From an uncultured Blautia sp. (GTDB lineage: Bacteria > Bacillota > Clostridia > Lachnospirales > Lachnospiraceae), in assembly GCA_900543715.1 (NCBI GenBank), contig UQSX01000104.1, positions 1-9,320 on the forward strand: 9,320 nt of DNA, given 5' to 3'. Made by a program: the position numbers and the translations under genes. Shown here piece by piece: positions 1 through 4,450 of this stretch. How positions within the stretch are numbered: position 1 is the stretch's first letter; each line of letters starts with the position of its first letter. A model generated the notes under the pieces. It was not told the origin of the DNA. It did no database searches and was given only the letters and a program-made list of their open reading frames with translations.

Positions 1-452
1 AACATCAGATATTCGCTGAAGGACAGCGTAAAAATGCGGAAAGACACATATCTTCCAGTAAGGTAGGTGGATATTTCTGAGGACATCATTCGAGAGTTGG
101 AGCCTGTAATATACAGGTCAACATCAAAGTCTGAGGCCAGAGAATTTACAACCTTTTCCCAGCCCTTGATCTCCTGTACCTCATCCAGAAACAGATAAGT
201 CTTTCCCTCCGGGCAAAGGCGCTCCTTTAACTGTGTGTACATTTGCTTTGCCGTCATATCATCAAATTCCATAGAATCATAGCGGCAGCTTATTATGCGT
301 TCAGCCGGGATATTCCCCTCGGTCTTTAACCGTTCCATAATCATCTTCAATATTGTGGATTTTCCGCAGCGGCGTACCCCTGTGAGTATCTTTACAAAAG
401 GAGTATCGGCATAAGCCATGATCTTATCTACATATAACGGCCTGTAAATCAT
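1..452 (-). CDS. AAA_14/DUF4143-type ATP-binding protein, 5' part only (3' end beyond the window)
   Basis: This is the first 150 codons of an open frame that continues off the left edge; translation was done by hand from the minus strand. The start is the ATG at 450-452, preceded by a strong GGGAGGTGG site at 458-466. Visible motifs are a Walker A loop (TGVRRCGKST, residues 24-33), a Walker B strand (LFLDE, 87-91), a sensor-like ITGSNS (115-120) and an LTGRY segment (131-135). This order is typical of the AAA_14 domain of the ATPases that carry a DUF4143 C-terminal domain. The C-terminal domain itself is outside the window. The family is common and often multicopy in gut anaerobes, and its cellular role is poorly known, so no function is assigned. 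The gene has its own promoter and sits next to a degraded gene, which suggests an independently acquired accessory unit. Confidence 0.88.
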   Translation of the reverse strand, partial: MIYRPLYVDKIMAYADTPFVKILTGVRRCGKSTILKMIMERLKTEGNIPAERIISCRYDSMEFDDMTAKQMYTQLKERLCPEGKTYLFLDEVQEIKGWEKVVNSLASDFDVDLYITGSNSRMMSSEISTYLTGRYVSFRIFTLSFSEYLM

Positions 453-477
453 CGTGACCACCTCCCATTTATAGGAA

Positions 478-506
478 AGTATATCGCAAAATATATAGAA
501 AATCAA
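478..506 (-). promoter_or_regulatory. Sigma-70-type promoter of the AAA_14 ATPase gene
   Basis: On the minus strand a TTGATT -35 (501-506) is separated by exactly 17 bp from a TATACT -10 (478-483). Transcription would start about 20 bp upstream of the ATG, just ahead of the ribosome binding site. The -35 lies 2 bp from the 12-bp inverted repeat at 509-535, so a protein bound there could touch RNA polymerase. The spacer contains CGCAAAA (485-491), the same 7-mer as in the right arm of the repeat (527-533), 42 bp apart. Confidence 0.7.
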
Positions 507-508
507 TT

Positions 509-535
509 AGTTTTGCGGTTTATAACCGCAAAACT
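509..535. repeat. Perfect 12-bp inverted repeat upstream of the ATPase promoter
   Basis: The arms AGTTTTGCGGTT (509-520) and AACCGCAAAACT (524-535) are perfect reverse complements separated by TAT. The element abuts the -35 box of the ATPase gene and follows the last trace of the SDR pseudogene. It has no U-tract that would make it a clear terminator for minus-strand transcription. It could be an operator for a dimeric regulator, a recognition site tied to the ATPase module, or a boundary of the inserted segment. The repeat is seen directly; each role is inference. Confidence 0.75.
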
Positions 536-594
536 TTTCGACATTTTGCTTTGTTACGGATTTCTTTTAATACTTTAAGACTCCATGTCCGTGA

Positions 595-1062
595 CGGTCC
601 CATCATGTCTTCCGGATCACCCCAGCGGGCTGCCGATGTCTTGCCGATGATGAACTGATCAAAAAGATGTCTGGAGCCGTCCGGCTGAGTCTCCCTGAGA
701 GGCTCTGTCTGAGGTGTAGCGATGTATCCTGGTCCAATGCTGTTGCACAGGATGTTGTACTCGCTGTATTCAGAAGCAATATAATTCCCTCATTATTTAC
801 CAGAATGCCAATGACTCCCAGCTCTTTCTCAATATCTGCCACCATTACATTTACCTGATCTTCATCTGTCACATCGCAGATATAACCTTTAACCTGGATT
901 CCCTTTTCCCTGTAGTTTTAGCAGTATCTAGATGTTTCTGGCTCCGTCAGTTAAATGCGATTTTAGCTCCAGCTTTTGCATAAGCTTCTGCGACGGCAAA
1001 TCCAATTCCGTAAGCAGCCCCTGTCACCAGAGACTTGACAATTCCTTCTACAGCTTCCTTCC
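595..1062 (-). pseudogene. Degraded short-chain dehydrogenase (gluconate 5-dehydrogenase-like)
   Basis: Three frames together spell an SDR of the gluconate 5-dehydrogenase/3-oxoacyl-ACP reductase type. The first segment has the NAD(P)-binding glycine motif VTGAAYGIG and continues through AEAYAKAGAKIAFN to a TGA at 947-949, where relatives have Asp before Arg-Ser. One base appears lost near 916. The second segment, in the next frame, reads KGIQVKGYICDVTDEDQ and ends in LVNNEGII, where the family has NNAG. The third segment (about 771 down to 595), in the remaining frame, reads EYNILCNSIGPGY and then the substrate loop with FDQFIIGKTSAARWGDPED, stopping at MMGP. About 75 family residues between the second and third segments are missing, including the catalytic Ser and the YxxxK motif. 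The C-terminal strand and helix are also lost. It cannot encode a working enzyme. Intact relatives oxidise or reduce sugar acids such as gluconate with NAD(P). Confidence 0.85.
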
Positions 1063-1189
1063 GGGCTTTCACCAAAGCTACCGGACTCCCGCCGAAGAAA
1101 TACGCCCAGTTTTCTCACTGAGAGTTTTCTATGCCTAGTCTTCCGCCCGGAGGGCTTTTATTCTATAGTGCAGTCCGGAGGACTTTTCT
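1063..1189. other. Unassigned stretch between the pseudogene and the rplA terminator
   Basis: No intact gene is visible. The minus-strand frame that leads into the SDR remnant is open from about 1116 and reads WAYFFGGSPVALVKARKE, which does not look like the usual short N-terminus of this SDR family. It may be a scrap of another gene fused by deletion. Two small hairpins share a GGA loop: GCCC/GGGC at 1145-1155 followed on the plus strand by TTTTATT, and AGTCC/GGACT at 1172-1184 followed by TTT. They could be weak plus-strand terminators left from lost neighbours. Confidence 0.4.
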
Positions 1190-1235
1190 GAAAAAACCGT
1201 TATGCAAGGCATTCTTCAATGCACCGCATAACGGT
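1190..1235 (-). terminator. Rho-independent terminator of the rpmG-rplA operon
   Basis: On the minus strand the 10-bp arms ACCGTTATGC (1226-1235) and GCATAACGGT (1196-1205) pair. An inner GCATT/AATGC stem can extend the hairpin, and a run of at least six U follows the outer stem. It lies about 57 bp past the rplA stop codon and is the only minus-strand hairpin with a clear U-tract there. Confidence 0.88.
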
Positions 1236-1248
1236 CTCCATTCATGAC

Positions 1249-1285
1249 AACAGGCGGCCCGCAAAGCGAGCCGCCTGTTATTTTT
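1249..1285. terminator. GC-rich hairpin just after rplA (plus-strand terminator shape)
   Basis: The arms AACAGGCGGC (1249-1258) and GCCGCCTGTT (1270-1279) are perfect over 10 bp. On the plus strand the hairpin is followed by ATTTTT, the layout of a rho-independent terminator for leftward-facing neighbours. On the minus strand it has the run of A before the stem and no U-tract after it. It therefore probably does not end the rplA transcript by itself; it may protect the mRNA 3' end or block plus-strand transcription into the operon. Confidence 0.6.
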
Positions 1286-1291
1286 CATCTA

Positions 1292-1987
1292 TTACTGAGC
1301 TAACTTAACCGGGTTAACCTTTACGCTTGGTCCCATAGTGGAAGCCAGGGATACGCTCTTTAAGAACACACCCTTTAATGCGCTTGGTCTTGCCTTGATG
1401 ATAGCTCCCATAAGCGTCTGGAAGTTGTCCGCTAACTGCTCCTCTGTGAAGGAAGCTTTACCAATTGGCACGTGAATGATGTTTGTCTTGTCAAGACGAT
1501 ACTCAATCTTACCAGCTTTGATATCCTGAACAGCTTTTGTAACGTCCATAGTTACTGTACCAGCTTTTGGGTTTGGCATTAAGCCTTTTGGTCCGAGAAC
1601 ACGTCCCAGACGTCCAACAACACCCATCATATCCGGAGTTGCAACTACTACGTCAAAGTCCAGCCATCCTTCGTTCTGGATCTTTGGAATCAGTTCTTCT
1701 GCTCCTACGTAGTCTGCTCCTGCTGCCTGTGCTTCGTCTGCCTTTGCATTCTTTGCAAATACCAGTACACGTACAGTCTTACCTGTTCCGTGAGGCAGTA
1801 CAACAGCTCCACGGATCTGCTGCTCTGCGTGACGTCCGTCACAGCCTGTTCTGATATGAGCTTCGATTGTCTCGTCAAATTTTGCTACAGCTGTTTTCTT
1901 TACTAAAGAAATGGCCTCTTCCGGGTCATATAAGTTTCCACGATTTACTGCTTTCGCAGCTTCTGTGTATTTCTTTCCGCGTTTCAT
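1292..1987 (-). CDS. rplA: 50S ribosomal protein L1
   Basis: The product is 231 residues, the usual length for bacterial L1. L1 binds helices 76-78 of 23S rRNA, forms the mobile L1 stalk that helps eject deacylated tRNA from the E site, and in many bacteria represses its own operon by binding a similar structure in the mRNA. The sequence shows the conserved [12 protein letters not shown] segment (about residues 59-70) and the L1 signature region [20 protein letters not shown] in the middle of the chain. The start ATG at 1985-1987 follows AGGAGG (1997-2002) by 9 bases. It is the last gene of the operon, 57 bp after rplK, with an L1-site-like hairpin in that gap. The usual next genes, rplJ and rplL, are absent. 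Confidence 0.98.
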   Translation of the reverse strand: MKRGKKYTEAAKAVNRGNLYDPEEAISLVKKTAVAKFDETIEAHIRTGCDGRHAEQQIRGAVVLPHGTGKTVRVLVFAKNAKADEAQAAGADYVGAEELIPKIQNEGWLDFDVVVATPDMMGVVGRLGRVLGPKGLMPNPKAGTVTMDVTKAVQDIKAGKIEYRLDKTNIIHVPIGKASFTEEQLADNFQTLMGAIIKARPSALKGVFLKSVSLASTMGPSVKVNPVKLAQ

Positions 1988-2003
1988 ATAAAATAACCTC
2001 CTA

Positions 2004-2031
2004 GTGGTAATTGCGGGAATGTCCCTCCCAC
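2004..2031 (-). promoter_or_regulatory. Putative L1-binding mRNA element, copy in the rplK-rplA gap
   Basis: The minus-strand RNA folds into GUGG/CCAC (outer stem), an asymmetric internal loop (GA on one side, GCAAUUA on the other) and GGGA/UCCC capped by CAU. The segments GUGGGAGG and UACCAC match the two strands of the L1 site in 23S rRNA, as recalled from the E. coli sequence. It lies immediately upstream of the rplA ribosome binding site. Binding of free L1 would be expected to hinder rplA translation. It is 27/28 identical to the element at 2490-2517. Autogenous L1 control is established in several bacteria and archaea; its operation here is inferred. Confidence 0.72.
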
Positions 2032-2044
2032 GTTTGTTGATAAA

Positions 2045-2470
2045 TTACTCTTCTACAGTGATACCCATACTTCTTGCAGTACCGGCGATCATGCTCATAG
2101 CTGCCTCTAAGGTTGCTGCATTTAAGTCTGGCATCTTCATCTCTGCGATTTCCTGGATCTTAGCTTTGGAAATTGTAGCGACTTTGTTTTTATTTGGAAC
2201 GCCTGAACCTGATTTAATGTTGCAAGCTTTCTTTAATAAAACTGCAGCCGGCGGAGTTTTTGTGATGAAGCTGAAGCTTCTGTCCGCATATACTGTAATA
2301 ACAACCGGGATGATCAGGTCACCCTTGTCTGCTGTTCTTGCGTTGAATTCCTTTGTAAACTGTACGATGTTTACACCGTGCTGTCCTAATGCAGGACCAA
2401 CTGGTGGAGCTGGTGTAGCCTTTCCAGCAGGAATCTGTAATTTAATATAACCTGTAACTTTCTTTGCCAT
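2045..2470 (-). CDS. rplK: 50S ribosomal protein L11
   Basis: The product is 141 residues, the standard length for Gram-positive L11. L11 binds the GTPase-associated region of 23S rRNA at the base of the L7/L12 stalk and takes part in factor binding and the stringent response. The N-terminal proline-rich segment [16 protein letters not shown] is diagnostic. The C-terminal rRNA-binding domain has [15 protein letters not shown] and the terminal helix ending in [10 protein letters not shown]. The ATG at 2468-2470 is chosen because AGGAGG (2480-2485) sits 9 bases ahead; the in-frame GTG at 2477-2479 is three codons further up and abuts that site. The gene lies between nusG and rplA, and an L1-site-like hairpin sits just upstream of its ribosome binding site. 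Confidence 0.98.
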   Translation of the reverse strand: MAKKVTGYIKLQIPAGKATPAPPVGPALGQHGVNIVQFTKEFNARTADKGDLIIPVVITVYADRSFSFITKTPPAAVLLKKACNIKSGSGVPNKNKVATISKAKIQEIAEMKMPDLNAATLEAAMSMIAGTARSMGITVEE

Positions 2471-2489
2471 TTTCGGCACCTCCTATAAT

Positions 2490-2517
2490 GTGGTAATTGC
2501 GGGGATGTCCCTCCCAC
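2490..2517 (-). promoter_or_regulatory. Putative L1-binding mRNA element, copy upstream of rplK
   Basis: This 28-nt element differs from the copy at 2004-2031 by one base (g2504 against a2018), which weakens the closing pair of the apical stem. It keeps GUGGGAGGG and GCAAUUACCAC, the two strands expected to form the L1-site-like asymmetric loop. It ends 4 bases before the AGGAGG of rplK, so bound L1 could mask translation initiation. A classical L1 operator is located at this place, before the L11 gene. There is also a 5-bp GCCAT/ATGGC stem just upstream (about 2519-2536) that may stack on it. Confidence 0.75.
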
Positions 2518-2562
2518 GAGCCATGTGACATTATGGCCCTTTCTCACTGTTGCTTTTTTGTC

Positions 2563-3084
2563 TTATGAAAGACTCTTAACTTCTGCGAAACTTATCTCTA
2601 CCGGCGTTTCGCGGCCGAACAGCTCAACATTGATCGTCACGATCTGCTTTGCTTCATTGATACTCTGAACAACACCCACAGTATCCTTCCACACGCCTCC
2701 TGTGACAACAACACTGTCGCCCACTCCAAAGTCTACTTCCACGTCTCTTACAGAAGCGATGCCCAGAGCATCGATCTCCTGCTCGGTAAGGGGAACCGCC
2801 TTGGAACCCGGACCAACAAAGCCTGTGACGCCTCTGGTATTTCTTACGACATACCAGGTGTCATCGTTCATCACCATATGGATCAGAACGTATCCCGGGA
2901 ACATCTTTCTCTGAACCTGCTTTTTCTCGCCGTTCTTCAGTTCCACTACGTCTTCCATGGGTACACGGACTTCTAAGATCTGGTCCTCCAGGTGTCTGTT
3001 CTCAATTGTCTTGTCAATGTTGGCTTTTACCTTGTTCTCATACCCGGAATAGGTGTGAACAACATACCAATTTGCTTCTGACAT
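2563..3084 (-). CDS. nusG: Transcription termination/antitermination factor NusG
   Basis: The 173-residue product starts with an NGN domain (NWYVVHTYSGYENKVK; core RKMFPGYVLIHM and the loop VRNTRGVTGFVG). It ends with a KOW domain in which FGVGDSVVVTGGVWKD and the closing FGRETPVEISF are conserved. NusG binds the RNA polymerase clamp, modulates pausing, and couples transcription to Rho or to the ribosome. The ATG at 3082-3084 is preferred because AGGTGA lies 5 bases upstream. An in-frame GTG at 3091-3093 would add three residues and cannot be excluded. It is 16 bp after secE, the usual pairing in bacteria. A small GTCTT/AAGAC stem spans the stop codon but has no U-tract. Confidence 0.97.
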   Translation of the reverse strand: MSEANWYVVHTYSGYENKVKANIDKTIENRHLEDQILEVRVPMEDVVELKNGEKKQVQRKMFPGYVLIHMVMNDDTWYVVRNTRGVTGFVGPGSKAVPLTEQEIDALGIASVRDVEVDFGVGDSVVVTGGVWKDTVGVVQSINEAKQIVTINVELFGRETPVEISFAEVKSLS

Positions 3085-3100
3085 TTTACTCACCTTGTCC

Positions 3101-3307
3101 TTACTTAATGATCAGGTTCAGCAGCTGCAGCACTCCGCTGTCGATTACCGCAATGATAACACCTAAAACTGCAGTAATACACACAACCGCAACGGTCTGC
3201 TTAACCAGTGTCGGCTTATCAGGCCAGACGATCTTCTTAAATTCAGCCTGAAGTCCCTGTATCCATTGGCTGGCTTTTGAAGATTTCTGCTTCTTTTCTG
3301 CCTTCAT
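3101..3307 (-). CDS. secE: Preprotein translocase subunit SecE
   Basis: The product is a 68-residue one-span SecE, the short form normal in Firmicutes. SecE clamps SecY and stabilises the protein-conducting channel in the cytoplasmic membrane. A basic N-terminal tail (MKAEKKQKSSKAS) is followed by the conserved amphipathic segment LQAEFKKIVWPDKPTLVKQT (residues 19-38) and one membrane helix at about 38-56. The ATG at 3305-3307 is chosen because GAGGG lies 8 bases upstream; an in-frame GTG at 3314-3316 is too close to that site. It lies 23 bp after rpmG and 16 bp before nusG. Confidence 0.96.
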   Translation of the reverse strand: MKAEKKQKSSKASQWIQGLQAEFKKIVWPDKPTLVKQTVAVVCITAVLGVIIAVIDSGVLQLLNLIIK

Positions 3308-3330
3308 ATATTTCACCCTCTTAAACCTGA

Positions 3331-3480
3331 TTACTTGGTTTCTTTGTGCAATGTATGAGTTCTGCAGAATTTACAGTACTTCTTTGTCTCCAAACGTTCT
3401 GGATGATTCTTTTTTTCCTTTGTCATGTTGTAGTTACGCTGTTTGCATTCCGTACATGCCAATGTGATCTTTACGCGCAC
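3331..3480 (-). CDS. rpmG: 50S ribosomal protein L33 (zinc-binding form)
   Basis: This 49-residue gene was found by hand translation. The product starts [17 protein letters not shown] and ends [12 protein letters not shown]. Two CxxC pairs (C9/C12 and C36/C39) give the zinc-ribbon 'C+' form of L33; zinc-independent paralogues lack these cysteines. L33 is a small protein of the large subunit near the E site. The start is a GTG at 3478-3480, with a GGAGG site about 10 bases upstream (3491-3495). Placement as the first gene before secE-nusG is standard in Firmicutes. Its transcript has a leader of roughly 155 nt. Confidence 0.96.
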   Translation of the reverse strand: MRVKITLACTECKQRNYNMTKEKKNHPERLETKKYCKFCRTHTLHKETK

Positions 3481-3635
3481 GACTTCTCCACCTCCATGTG
3501 TCTTTTATCGCCGGCAGCTCACGTTACTGCCGTCTACGCAACATCTTGCTACTGCGACAAAGATCTTTTCCTTATTATAAACTTCAGTTTTCACTGTAAA
3601 TTTAGGCACAAAAAAAAGACCTACTTCCAGTGTCG
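3481..3635 (-). promoter_or_regulatory. Leader of the rpmG operon, with a possible second promoter
   Basis: This gene-free stretch lies between the main promoter and rpmG. It contains a second promoter candidate: TTTACA (3595-3600), a short 15-bp spacer and a perfect TATAAT (3574-3579). Nearer the gene there is a CGGCAG/CTGCCG hairpin (3512-3517 with 3527-3532) and a GCAA/TTGC stem-loop a little upstream. No tRNA and no leader peptide was found. No known riboswitch or ribosomal-protein leader was recognised. Confidence 0.5.
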
Positions 3636-3666
3636 CTACACAAGCGTATCATAGAAGCAGGTCTTT
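3610..3666 (-). terminator. Rho-independent terminator of the glycosidase operon
   Basis: On the minus strand AAAGACCTGCTTC (3654-3666) pairs over 13 bp, with one G-U pair, with GAAGTAGGTCTTT (3615-3627). The stem runs into at least eight U (3610-3617). The loop contains a further CGCT/AGCG pairing. It is the first strong terminator after the VOC gene, whose stop is 80 bp upstream. The left arm overlaps the -35 edge and the spacer of the rpmG promoter. Confidence 0.88.
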
Positions 3667-3671
3667 GTCAA
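3643..3671 (-). promoter_or_regulatory. Main promoter of rpmG-secE-nusG-rplK-rplA
   Basis: A perfect TTGACA -35 (3666-3671) and a TACGCT -10 (3643-3648) are 17 bp apart, with a TG dinucleotide giving an extended -10 (TGATACGCT). Transcription would start near 3636, that is, after the left arm of the terminator hairpin. Transcripts initiated here therefore lack half of the stem and escape termination, while transcripts coming from upstream form it and stop. Confidence 0.75.
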
Positions 3672-3745
3672 GTTTTTTCTACAACGAGGTTATTCTTTGC
3701 TCATTCTTTTCATCTCCGTGCGGTTCTTTTCCAGATGAAATAAAT

Positions 3746-4135
3746 TTATTCGTTATAGTATAAAGCCCATCCTATCCCGAATTTATCAACTACAAGTCCC
3801 AGTATTGCTGCCCAAGGATATGGACCTTCCGTATGATAACTTTGGGCTTCTTTGCCTATTTCATTGTAAGCTTCCCAAAAATCTTCTTTCTTATCATAAC
3901 GGACCTCACAGCATAGAACTCCCTGAAATCCAGTACCCATACTTTTTCCTGGGCCGATCAAAATCTCTTGTCCATAAATTTCCATCATAATATGAATATC
4001 ATCGTTATCCGGCGGTGTGCTTTCCAATAATTTTTTTGCTTTAAAAGCTCTTTGATACAATTCAAAAGCCTCGATCCGCTCTTTATTAGATGGTCCAATA
4101 CTAAAGGACATGGTAAATTTAGGATATGCTCCCAT
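3746..4135 (-). CDS. VOC-superfamily (glyoxalase/PhnB-like) protein
   Basis: The 129-residue product has the paired beta-alpha-beta-beta layout of PhnB-like VOC proteins: an N-terminal strand (KFTMSFSIG), a helix with ELYQRAFKAK, strands HIMMEIYGQEILIGPG, and a closing WAAILGLVVDKFGIGWALY. The family includes metal-dependent lyases, dioxygenases and resistance proteins, and PhnB-like members usually have no known substrate, so none is given. The ATG at 4133-4135 is chosen because AGGAG (4144-4148) sits 8 bases ahead. An upstream in-frame ATG at 4175-4177 would add 14 residues but has only a weak GGTGA. It is the last gene of the operon, ahead of the terminator at 3610-3666. A link to arabinoside breakdown is not evident. 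Confidence 0.85.
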   Translation of the reverse strand: MGAYPKFTMSFSIGPSNKERIEAFELYQRAFKAKKLLESTPPDNDDIHIMMEIYGQEILIGPGKSMGTGFQGVLCCEVRYDKKEDFWEAYNEIGKEAQSYHTEGPYPWAAILGLVVDKFGIGWALYYNE

Positions 4136-4186
4136 ATCTGTTTCTCCTGTATACAATAAATTTTCTGGTTTATACATATTTATACT

Positions 4187-4447
4187 TCACCACTTTTTTT
4201 CTGTTCCCGGACAGTGATTTTTCTCTACCGCCGCCCGGTACTCCACAAAGCAGCCACATATACGGCACATCCCATTTATAAGATTATCACATTCTTTGCA
4301 AAAAGCCAGGCGTCTTTGATATTCCTGGCTTTCTGTTTTTATCTCCTCATCCAATCCCTGGATATACTGTCTCATGTTCCTCAGAAAATCTTCTTCTGCG
4401 ATATCTTCCAGAAGACATTTTTTACAAAATCTTTTGGGCTGATCCAT
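4187..4447 (-). CDS. Small eight-cysteine protein, DUF6171-like
   Basis: The 86-residue product has cysteines at 8, 11, 50, 53, 61, 64, 66 and 79. They are arranged as CKKC near the N-terminus, then CKEC, CRICGC and a final HCPG. This predicts one or two zinc-binding knuckles around a helical middle (about 15-48). The pattern CDNLINGMCRICGCFVEYRAA matches, from memory, the DUF6171 family of Clostridia, whose function is unknown. The ATG at 4445-4447 lies 3 bases after the GH43 stop; with only a distant AGGTG ahead, translation is probably coupled to the GH43 gene. No signal peptide or membrane segment is seen. Confidence 0.8.
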   Translation of the reverse strand: MDQPKRFCKKCLLEDIAEEDFLRNMRQYIQGLDEEIKTESQEYQRRLAFCKECDNLINGMCRICGCFVEYRAAVEKNHCPGTEKKW

Positions 4448-4450
4448 GGT

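Noticed and set aside
603..872. 89-codon minus-strand open frame as a small protein gene
   Set aside because: Its first third is SDR sequence and the rest is the SDR 3' region read out of frame, so it is part of the pseudogene.
2004..2450. Long plus-strand open frame opposite rplK
   Set aside because: It is the antisense shadow of the L11 gene, has no ribosome binding site, and its protein resembles nothing recognisable.
2471..2479. GTG start three codons upstream of the rplK ATG
   Set aside because: It directly abuts the AGGAGG site, leaving no spacing, while the ATG at 2470 has 9 bases and gives the standard 141-residue L11.
2560..2580. GTCTT/AAGAC stem-loop over the nusG stop codon
   Set aside because: It has five base pairs and is followed by A residues rather than U, so it is not a terminator; transcription must continue into rplK.
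3481..3635. Possible tRNA or riboswitch in the rpmG leader
   Set aside because: No cloverleaf, TPsiC-like arm or known aptamer core could be traced by eye; only short hairpins are present.
3708..3740. 8-bp inverted repeat TTTCATCT/AGATGAAA after the VOC gene
   Set aside because: The loop is 17 nt and no U-tract follows; the real terminator is at 3610-3666.
3692..3740. Short minus-strand frame ending LEKNRTEMKRMSKE after the VOC stop
   Set aside because: It looks like a protein C-terminus, but it is only about 20 codons with no start or ribosome binding site, and it could not be assigned to a family.
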